In this document: positions 24,237 through 31,195 of the stretch, in pieces
Layout: each line of letters starts with the position of its first letter
Position numbering within the stretch: the first letter of the stretch is position 1
The notes under the pieces: generated by a model
Told to the model about the DNA's origin: nothing
The model's database searches: none
What the model saw: only the letters and a program-made list of their open reading frames with translations
Made by a program: the position numbers and the translations under genes
NCBI GenBank assembly: GCA_009840945.1
Contig: VXMU01000113.1
Location: forward strand, 1 to 41,998
DNA length: 41,998 bases
Direction of reading: 5' to 3'
From: Chloroflexota bacterium
Lineage (GTDB): Bacteria > Chloroflexota > Dehalococcoidia > UBA2979

Positions 24237-25808
24237 CTACGCCGAGGCTTCCGCACTCAACCGGGCGAGGAGCGCGCTGCGCTGCAGCTTGCCGTTGCGC
24301 GTGCGCGGCAGCTCCGCGACGGGGACGTACTGGTGCGGCTGCTTGTATCCGGCGAGGCGCGCCTCGGCGTGGGCGCGCAACGCGGGCTCCTCGATGTCCG
24401 CGCCATCCTCGGCCACCACGCACGCGGTGACCAGCGTCTTGGTCGCGTCGATGGCGAGCCCCACGACGGCTACCTCGGCCACGCCGGGCGCGGACTCCAG
24501 CGCCGCCTCGATCTCGACCGGGGAGAGGCGGTAGCCGAACGACTTGATGACGTCGTCGGCGCGGCCGTGGAACCACACGTAGCCGTCCTCGTCGAGCGCG
24601 GCCAGGTCCCCGCCGGTAAACCACTCGCCGCGGAACACGGAGGCCGCCTCGTCGGGCCGTCGCCAGTACCCGAGCATCAGGCCGGGGTCGGAGCGGTGGA
24701 CGGCGAGCAGGCCCACCTCGCCGGGCGGCAGCGGCTTCCCACCGCCGTCTTCCGGCAGCACCGCCAGCCGACGACCGGGCTGCGGCCGGCCGGGCGAGCC
24801 CGCCCGCACCGGCGTCGCGGGCCCCGAGGAGACGTAGGTGCTCACCTCGGTCATCCCGAGCGCCTCGTACATCTCGACGCCGACCTGCTCGAGCCACTCC
24901 GCTCGCAGCGCCGGAAGCAGCGGCTCGCCCGCGCACAGGCAGTGCCGCAGCGACGAGAGATCGTGCTGCGCGGGCGCGCCGTACTTGAGCAGCTGGCGGT
25001 GCACGGTCGGCACGGCGGTGAAGACCGTGATGCCGTGGCGCTCGATAAGCGGCGCCCAGACCGCGGGGTCGGGCGGGCCTCCGTAGAGCATCGCGTGCCC
25101 GCCCGTGGCCCACACGTCCATCAACCCAACGCCGAGGGTGTACGACCAGTTGAGCGTGCCGGCGTGCAGCGCCACATCGTCCGGGCCGAAGCCCTGCCAC
25201 GCATCCCACATCAGCGCGCGCCCGTACAGCGTGCGCTGCGCGTGCAGCACCCCCTTGGGCCGCGCCTGCGTGCCCGAGGTGTAGATGAGGAACGCGGGAT
25301 CCTCGGCCGCCGTCTCGGGCAGCTCGCCACCACCGTCGAGGGTGTCGAGATCCTCGGCGTGGAGTTCGAGGCCGCCGAAGCCGGGCAGCGCCAGCTCGCG
25401 CGTGGTGAAGGCGGCGCGCGGCTCCGCGTCGTCGACGAGGAACGCCGCCTCCGCCTCGGTGAGCTGCGGCGACGCCGGGATCGGCACCAGGCCGGCCGCG
25501 TTCGCGCCGAAGAACGCGAACGCGTAGGCGGGCGAGTGCGGCAGCCGCACGAGTACGCGGTCGCCCGGCTCCAGCCCGCGCGCGAGGAGCCCTCGCGCGA
25601 CGCGCTGCACGCGCTCCCACACCTCGCCGTACGTCCACGACTCGGCGTCGCCGGGATCGCGGCCGTGCAGGAACGTGAAGGCGGTGCGGCGGGCGTGGTC
25701 GGGGTCGCCCGCCCAGCCCTCGAGGCAGGCGCGCGCGAGGTTGAGCGAGCCATCCACGGGGCTGCGCGTGACCGTGCCCGGCGCGATCGCCGGGCGCGCG
25801 CCGCTCAC
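24237..25808 (-). CDS. AMP-forming acyl-CoA ligase
   Basis: A 523-residue ANL-family enzyme that activates a carboxylic acid as acyl-AMP and then acyl-CoA. The P-loop is YTSGTQARPKG, followed by the motifs MYEALGMTEVS and FTGGDLAALDEDGYVWFHGRADD, the hinge FGYRLSPVEIE and the C-terminal Lys in RTRNGKLQRS. The GTG start overlaps the stop of the upstream ClpS-like gene (GTGA). The acid substrate is not evident; the overall look resembles benzoate- or medium-chain acyl-CoA ligases. Confidence 0.9.
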   Translation of the reverse strand: MSGARPAIAPGTVTRSPVDGSLNLARACLEGWAGDPDHARRTAFTFLHGRDPGDAESWTYGEVWERVQRVARGLLARGLEPGDRVLVRLPHSPAYAFAFFGANAAGLVPIPASPQLTEAEAAFLVDDAEPRAAFTTRELALPGFGGLELHAEDLDTLDGGGELPETAAEDPAFLIYTSGTQARPKGVLHAQRTLYGRALMWDAWQGFGPDDVALHAGTLNWSYTLGVGLMDVWATGGHAMLYGGPPDPAVWAPLIERHGITVFTAVPTVHRQLLKYGAPAQHDLSSLRHCLCAGEPLLPALRAEWLEQVGVEMYEALGMTEVSTYVSSGPATPVRAGSPGRPQPGRRLAVLPEDGGGKPLPPGEVGLLAVHRSDPGLMLGYWRRPDEAASVFRGEWFTGGDLAALDEDGYVWFHGRADDVIKSFGYRLSPVEIEAALESAPGVAEVAVVGLAIDATKTLVTACVVAEDGADIEEPALRAHAEARLAGYKQPHQYVPVAELPRTRNGKLQRSALLARLSAEASA

Positions 25809-26155
25809 GACCCGTCCGCCGCTTCGACGATCGCCGACATCGAGCCCTTGCTGGTGGGGATCCGCGGGTCGGCGCCGTAGCCGTGGATCTTGCCCTGGTC
25901 GAGCGTCACCTGATCGTGGTCAGCGGTCTCGACGACCACCTGGCCCGCCGTGTCGACGATGCGCGCGAGCGCGTACGACTTCTCGCGGCCGTAGCCGAAG
26001 ATCTTGCCGAGCATCTCGATGACGTACGCGTACGTGTGCTGGTCGTCGTCGAGCAGCACGAGGTGGTAGAGCGGCTCGAGCATCGACTCGGGCGCGTCGG
26101 CCTCGCTGGGCGCGTCGACGGGCGCGGGCGCGGATCCGGGTCCGATGGTGGTCAC
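25805..26155 (-). CDS. ClpS-like adaptor protein
   Basis: A 116-residue protein with the ClpS core: LYHLVLLDDDQHTYAYVIEMLGKIFGYGREKSYALARIVDTAGQVVV. ClpS binds proteins bearing certain N-terminal residues and hands them to ClpAP. In the usual family the binding pocket includes an Asn-Asp pair and a His in VHxxG; here the first is DDD and the second is IVDTAG, so Asp replaces His. The N-end rule specificity may differ or be lost. The downstream acyl-CoA ligase is translationally coupled to it. Confidence 0.85.
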   Translation of the reverse strand: MTTIGPGSAPAPVDAPSEADAPESMLEPLYHLVLLDDDQHTYAYVIEMLGKIFGYGREKSYALARIVDTAGQVVVETADHDQVTLDQGKIHGYGADPRIPTSKGSMSAIVEAADGS

Positions 26156-26226
26156 GGCCGTATTGTCGGCCCTGCGCTCCGCGCGTCAAACCTGGGAGGC
26201 CGGGCCCGTCGATCCTTCGGAGCGTG

Positions 26227-27285
26227 CTACGCCTCGGCGGGCTCGTGCGCGAAGACGCGCGGCTCGCGCCGCAGGCTCAGCGTGACGGCGCCGAGGCGCT
26301 CGTAGCGCTTGTCGGAGCCGACGCGCACGCTCAGGTCGTCGCCGGCCTGCGTGCGCACGCGCAGCATCTGGTCGTGGCCGTAGAAGGTGCGGCCGAGCAC
26401 CTCGCCCGGCACGCCCGGGTCGCCGGCCCCGCCGATACGCACGTCCTCCGGCCGGATCACGACGACGCATTCGGCGGCATCGGGCGGCGCGGCGTGCTCG
26501 CCGAACGGACTGCGCACGCGGCCGTTGCGCGCCCGGCACGGCAGCACGATCGCGTCGCCGATGCTCGTGGCGATATGCAGCGTCTCCGGCTCGCGGTAGA
26601 TGCGCTCCGGCGTCCCGCTCTGCTCGACGCGCCCCTGCCACATGAACGCGACGCGGTCGGCGAGCGAGAGCGCCTCCTCCTGCTCGTGCGTCACGAGGAT
26701 CGCCGTCGCGCCCGCGCGGCGGATGATCTCGCGCACCTCGACGCGCAGCCGCTGCCGCAGGCTCGCGTCGAGGTTGGAGAACGGCTCGTCCAGCAGCAGC
26801 ATGCGCGGGCCGGGCGCGAGCGCGCGCGCCAGCGCGGCGCGCTGCTGCTCGCCGCCGGAGAGCTCGTGCACGCTCCGCTCCGCGAGGTCGGTAAGGCCGC
26901 TCAGGTCCAGCACCTCGCGCACGCGGTGGCGGCGGTCGCGGCCGCTGCGGGTGCCGCCACGCAGGCCGTAGGCGACGTTCTCGGCGACGTTCATGTGCGG
27001 GAACAGCGCGTAGTCCTGGAACACCATCCCCACGTCGCGCCGGTCAGGCGGCACGAACCTCGACCCGCCCGCCGTGGGCTCGCCGAACAGCTCGAGCGTG
27101 CCGCCGTCAGGGCGCTCGAAGCCGGCGATGAGCCGCAGTGCGGTGGTCTTGCCGGACCCGCTCGGCCCGAGGATGGCGCAGAACTCGCCGGCCTCGACCT
27201 CGAGGCTGAAGTCCTCGACGGCCGTGACGCGCCCGTAGTGGCGCGAGAGCCCGGCGGCGCGGAGCGCGGGCGGGCCGTCAGGCAT
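26227..27285 (-). CDS. ABC transporter ATPase, iron(III) FbpC-like
   Basis: A 352-residue ATPase with Walker A GPSGSGKTT, Q-loop MVFQDYALFPHMNV, signature LSGGEQQR, Walker B MLLLDEPFSNLD and switch His in LVTHEQEEA. The C-terminal regulatory beta domain (VVIRPEDVRI) fits the FbpC/PotA group. Its start overlaps the end of the permease gene by eight bases. With the fused permease it would import ferric iron; no substrate-binding protein is encoded nearby. Confidence 0.9.
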   Translation of the reverse strand: MPDGPPALRAAGLSRHYGRVTAVEDFSLEVEAGEFCAILGPSGSGKTTALRLIAGFERPDGGTLELFGEPTAGGSRFVPPDRRDVGMVFQDYALFPHMNVAENVAYGLRGGTRSGRDRRHRVREVLDLSGLTDLAERSVHELSGGEQQRAALARALAPGPRMLLLDEPFSNLDASLRQRLRVEVREIIRRAGATAILVTHEQEEALSLADRVAFMWQGRVEQSGTPERIYREPETLHIATSIGDAIVLPCRARNGRVRSPFGEHAAPPDAAECVVVIRPEDVRIGGAGDPGVPGEVLGRTFYGHDQMLRVRTQAGDDLSVRVGSDKRYERLGAVTLSLRREPRVFAHEPAEA

Positions 27286-28903
27286 CGCGTCTCGTGAGGG
27301 CGAGGACCGCGAGCGGGAGGGCGGAGAGCGCGATCAGCACCAGCGCGGGTAGCGCCGCCTGCGCGAAAAACGCCTCGCTCGACGCGCTCCAGACGCGCGC
27401 GGCCAGCGTCTCGAACCCGATCGGGCTCAGCAGCAGCGTCGCGGGCAGCTCCTTCATCGCGGTGAGGAACACCAGCACCGCCCCGGCGATGATGCCGCGC
27501 GCGCTCAGCGGCAGCGTGATCGAGTGGAGCACCTCCCACGGCCTTCGCCCGAGCCCGCGCGCCGCCTCCTCCATCGAGGGCCGCAGCTGCAGCATCGAGA
27601 CGCGCGTGGCGCCGATCGCCTGCGGCAGGAACAGCAGCGCGTACGCGAAGACGAGGAGTGTGAGCGACTGGTAGAGCAGCCCCGTGCCGAGCGCGGCGAA
27701 GACCAGCGCCAGCGCCACGACGAGCCCCGGCAGCGCGAAACCGGTGTAGCTCAGCGCCTCGAGCGGTCGTGTCAGCGCGAAGCCGCGGTGCCGCGCGGCG
27801 AGCATGGCGATCGGGAACGCGGCCAGCGCCGCCGCTCCCGCGGCCAGCCCCGAAGCCAGCAGCGAGTCCAGCGCGGCGTCCACCACGCCTCGCACGGCCT
27901 CGCCCGCGGCGAGCCCTCGCACGAGCCAGTAGCCGAGCAGCGCGACGGGCGTCGCGAGCGCGAGCGCGAGCACGCCCGCGACGAACGCGAAGGCCGGCCA
28001 GCACCACCGCCCGAGCCGTGCGGGCGGCGCCGTCCGCGCTCCTCGCCCCGCACCGTGCGCGGCGTGGTAGCGCGTGCGCCCGCGCGTCCACAGCTCGAGC
28101 GCGACGAGGGTGAGCGCGAGGCTCACGAGCACCAGCGCGAGCGCCGCGGCGCCGCTCAGGTCGAAGCCGGCCTCGTAGCGCACGAACAGCGCGCGTGTGA
28201 GCGAGTCGTAGCGCAGCAGCGCGACCGCGCCGAAGTCGGAGATGGCGTAGAGCGCCACGAGCAGGCCGCCCGCCGCGAGCGCGGGCCGCAGCTGCGGCAG
28301 CACGACGTGCCGGAACGTATGCAGGCGTCCGTGGCCAAACCCCCGCGACAGCTCCTCGAGCCGCGGGTCGAGCCCGGCGACGGCGGGCCGGAGCGTGAGC
28401 AGCAGGTAGGGGTACGTGAACAGCGCGAGCACCAGCGTCGCCCCCCAGAAGCCGTAGATCGACGGCAGCCGCTCGACCCCGAGCGGCGCGAGCGCGTCCT
28501 GCAGCAGCCCGCGCGGCCCGAAGGCGGAGACCGCGAGCCACGCCGCGATGTACGAGGGGATGGCGAGCGGCAGCGCCGCGAGCACGGCCATCAGTCGCCT
28601 GGCCGGCATATCGGTGCGGACGGTGAGCCACGCGATGGGCAACGCCAGCGCGGCCGCGAGCGCGGTCGTCGCGACGGCCAGCGCGGCGGTGTTCCACACC
28701 AGCCGCAGCGTCGAGCCGGCGAGCAACGCCTCCCACGCAGCCTCGGGCGACTGTCCCGCGCGGACGAAGAGGTAGACCGGCGGGACAGCGCAGGCCATCC
28801 CCACGAGGAGGGCGGGGACCCACAACGCGGCCGAGGGGCCGCGCTCGCCGGGGAGCGCGCGCATGGCGCGCCGCAGCGGCAGCGCGGCTTCACGAACGGT
28901 CAT
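27278..28903 (-). CDS. Iron ABC transporter permease, FbpB-like
   Basis: A 541-residue membrane protein with about 12 transmembrane helices and two copies of the permease EAA loop, as in the fused FbpB type (LEELSRGFGHGRLHTFRHVVLPQL and MEEAARGLGRRPWEVLHSITLPL). The ATG at 28903 has a GAGGAG site; an earlier in-frame start at 28945 has none. The downstream ATPase gene overlaps it. A palindrome like a DtxR box precedes it, suggesting iron control. Confidence 0.9.
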   Translation of the reverse strand: MTVREAALPLRRAMRALPGERGPSAALWVPALLVGMACAVPPVYLFVRAGQSPEAAWEALLAGSTLRLVWNTAALAVATTALAAALALPIAWLTVRTDMPARRLMAVLAALPLAIPSYIAAWLAVSAFGPRGLLQDALAPLGVERLPSIYGFWGATLVLALFTYPYLLLTLRPAVAGLDPRLEELSRGFGHGRLHTFRHVVLPQLRPALAAGGLLVALYAISDFGAVALLRYDSLTRALFVRYEAGFDLSGAAALALVLVSLALTLVALELWTRGRTRYHAAHGAGRGARTAPPARLGRWCWPAFAFVAGVLALALATPVALLGYWLVRGLAAGEAVRGVVDAALDSLLASGLAAGAAALAAFPIAMLAARHRGFALTRPLEALSYTGFALPGLVVALALVFAALGTGLLYQSLTLLVFAYALLFLPQAIGATRVSMLQLRPSMEEAARGLGRRPWEVLHSITLPLSARGIIAGAVLVFLTAMKELPATLLLSPIGFETLAARVWSASSEAFFAQAALPALVLIALSALPLAVLALTRRDA

Positions 28904-28950
28904 CGACGCTCCTCGTTGGGTCTCGGGGCGCGTGGCGGCGTACACGGGAT

Positions 28951-28966
28951 GTTAGTCGAGGCTAAC
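28951..28966. promoter_or_regulatory. DtxR/IdeR-like palindrome before the iron transporter
   Basis: GTTAG and CTAAC surround TCGAGG, 48 bases upstream of the permease start and in the 241-base divergent gap with the LhgO-like gene. The TTAG-N6-CTAA arrangement resembles the core of DtxR/IdeR operators, although the centre differs. The rest of the gap shows no other gene. Confidence 0.4.
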
Positions 28967-29144
28967 GGTGACGTATCGTAACAGCATCCCGCGCAACGCG
29001 CCCCTGCCGTACGGCGCGTTCCCGCCAGAACTGGCGGTCCATCGACGCGCGCCCCGTCGCCCCCTCGATGCCGGTGCGTCGCACCCCGTCGCGACCGCGC
29101 CGACGCCACCGGCGGGGTCGTACACTCGGGATGCGAGGTGCCCG

Positions 29145-30284
29145 ATGGCCAGCCAGCCGGACCATGACGTTGAGGTCGCCGTGATCGGCGCGGGCGCGCT
29201 CGGGACAGCCGCCGCCGCCGCGCTCGCCCCCCGCCACTCGTTGCTCGTCGTCGAGCGCCACGAGGGCAGCGGGCGCGAGACCAGCTCACACAACAGTGGC
29301 GTCATCCACGCCGGGATCTACTACCCCACCGGCTCGCTCAAGCACCGCGCCTGCATCGAAGGCAACGCGCTGCTCTACGAGTGGTGCGAGGCGCGCAACG
29401 TCGTCCACCGCCGCTGCGGCAAGCTCATCGTCGCCCTCGCCGACGACGAGATAGACGGCCTCGACGCCGTGGTCGAGCAGGCACGGGCGAACGGCGTGCC
29501 GGGCATCTCCCGGCTCACCGGCGTGGAGGCGCGCGCGATCGAGCCGGCCGTGCCGGCCGCCGCGGCGCTGCTATCGGAGAGCAGCGGTGTGGTCGACCAA
29601 GCCGGGCTCGTGCGGTCGTTCGAGGGCGCGGCGGTCGAGGGCGGCGCGCTCTTCGCGTACCAGCACGAGGTCCTGACCGTCGAGCGCGATGGCGCCGGCT
29701 TCCGCCTCGAACTCCTCGACGCCGACGGACGGCGCTCCGAGCTCCGCTCCGCCGCGCTCGTCAACGCCGCGGGCCACGGCGCGCCGCGCATTGCCGCAGC
29801 GCTTGGCTACCCCCTCGACGGCGAGGGGGAGGTGCCGCGGCTGCGGCAGACGGCGAGCCGCGGACGCTACTACGACGTCGTCGGTCCCGGCCTCGCGCAG
29901 GCCGTGACGCGGCTCATCTACCCGCTGCCTGACCACGCCGGCGCGGCGCTGGGCGTGCACCTCACCATCGACACCGACGGCGCGCTGCACCTCGGCCCCG
30001 ACGCAACCTGGCTCGAAGACGATGCGGTGCTCGACTACCGCAACAGCGACGAGGGCCGCGCGGAGTTCCTGGCTGCGGGCCAGCGCCTGCTCCCCGCCCT
30101 CACGGACGATGACCTTGCGCCGGGTCAGGTCGGCTACCGCCCGAAGCTCCACAATGCGGGCGAGCCACAGGCCGACTTCCTCGTCTGGCACGACGGCGGG
30201 TACGTCCACCTCGGGGGCATCGAGTCGCCGGGCCTCACGGCCGCGTTGCCGCTCGCGGACCTCGTCGCGGACCTGCTGCGCTGA
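29145..30284 (+). CDS. L-2-hydroxyglutarate oxidase-like FAD enzyme
   Basis: A 379-residue FAD-dependent oxidoreductase with Rossmann motif VAVIGAGALGTAAAAALA. The sequence ETSSHNSGVIHAGIYYPTGSLKHRACIEGNALLYEWC is the hallmark of LhgO/L2HGDH proteins, which oxidise L-2-hydroxyglutarate to 2-oxoglutarate and pass electrons to the membrane quinone pool. GVHLTIDTDGALHLGPDATW and GIESPGLTAALPLADLV complete the pattern. Start ATG with GAGGTG upstream. The promoter probably lies in the gap shared with the iron transporter. Confidence 0.88.
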   Translation: MASQPDHDVEVAVIGAGALGTAAAAALAPRHSLLVVERHEGSGRETSSHNSGVIHAGIYYPTGSLKHRACIEGNALLYEWCEARNVVHRRCGKLIVALADDEIDGLDAVVEQARANGVPGISRLTGVEARAIEPAVPAAAALLSESSGVVDQAGLVRSFEGAAVEGGALFAYQHEVLTVERDGAGFRLELLDADGRRSELRSAALVNAAGHGAPRIAAALGYPLDGEGEVPRLRQTASRGRYYDVVGPGLAQAVTRLIYPLPDHAGAALGVHLTIDTDGALHLGPDATWLEDDAVLDYRNSDEGRAEFLAAGQRLLPALTDDDLAPGQVGYRPKLHNAGEPQADFLVWHDGGYVHLGGIESPGLTAALPLADLVADLLR

Positions 30285-30296
30285 GCACGCCTCCGG

Positions 30297-30740
30297 CTAC
30301 GCGACGGCCCAGTCCAGCACGAGGTCGTCGGCGGGCATGTTGAAGTCCATCCGCGCCTCGCTCAGCACGTCCCGCCCCAGCAGCGACGGCACCTCGATGG
30401 ACGACGGTGCGAGTTCGATGTTCACACGGGCCCCGACGACCCATGACGGTCCGTCTTCGGTACTGAACACGAGCACTGCGGGTTGACGCCCGTACTCCAC
30501 CGGCGTGCTCGCGATCCCCAGTGCTTGAGTGAACTCGGGGATCAGAACATCAGGACTCAGCCGGGAGCCGTCCTGGGTGGTCAGGAGACGACGATCCCCC
30601 CAATGGATGGTCGTAGTGTCCGCGCCCGTGTCGACCAGGAACGGGATAACTCCGGCGACGCCGAGTCCGGGCAGCAGCACGCGTACGCGGATGTACGGTC
30701 GCCGGCGACCGCCTCGAAAATAGCCACGCGCACGCGGCAC
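30297..30740 (-). CDS. Retropepsin-like aspartic protease
   Basis: A 147-residue protein with the active-site motif FLVDTGADTTTIH near residue 35 and a hydrophobic GRDVLSEARMDF near the end, the two landmarks of single-domain retropepsin folds, which act as dimers. The N-terminus is basic and has no signal. It starts six bases after the DUF5678-like gene stop, so the two form a translation unit. Confidence 0.75.
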   Translation of the reverse strand: MPRARGYFRGGRRRPYIRVRVLLPGLGVAGVIPFLVDTGADTTTIHWGDRRLLTTQDGSRLSPDVLIPEFTQALGIASTPVEYGRQPAVLVFSTEDGPSWVVGARVNIELAPSSIEVPSLLGRDVLSEARMDFNMPADDLVLDWAVA

Positions 30741-30746
30741 GGCTAG

Positions 30747-31043
30747 CTACAGCAGCCAGACTTGTTCGTCGGTCGTGAGATGTTCGAGGAACACGCTGTG
30801 AGGGTCGCCGCCTGCGTCGACGACGGCTTGCCGAACCTGCTCCGGGTCTGTTCCGTGTGCGACAACCCGCTGGTTCAGCATCCCAATCCACTCGTCCGCA
30901 TATTGCTGCTCGAGCTCCTCCCGGTGTGCCTCGAGGTACTGCCTGTTGGCCTCCACCGCCCGGAGGCCCTCGAGGGCAGCCTCAAGGCCGCCGAAGGGCG
31001 CGAGGAGCTCTTCCGCCTCTTCCTTCGAGATGATTGGAGCCAT
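30747..31043 (-). CDS. DUF5678-like small protein
   Basis: A 98-residue protein starting at the ATG of MAPIISKEEAEELL. The stretch RQYLEAHREELEQQYADEWIGMLNQRVVAHGTDPEQV fits the DUF5678 pattern: a helix, a short beta hairpin (WIGMLNQRVVAHG) and a second helix. The function is unknown. Tight pairing with an aspartic protease suggests a partner or substrate role. The 152 bases upstream hold no gene and are comparatively AT-rich around 31120-31160, a likely promoter region. Confidence 0.65.
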   Translation of the reverse strand: MAPIISKEEAEELLAPFGGLEAALEGLRAVEANRQYLEAHREELEQQYADEWIGMLNQRVVAHGTDPEQVRQAVVDAGGDPHSVFLEHLTTDEQVWLL

Positions 31044-31195
31044 CTCAGCGTCATCCCATCCACGGGCGCTGGGGGAGCGGAACCGGCAGCCCACGTGCGC
31101 CCACAGGGTACCCCGAAATCCCTATCCGCTACGTCGAAAATCAACCATATCCAGAACGTTATGGCACGCCCGTCGCCGGGCCTCGGAGGCCGCGC

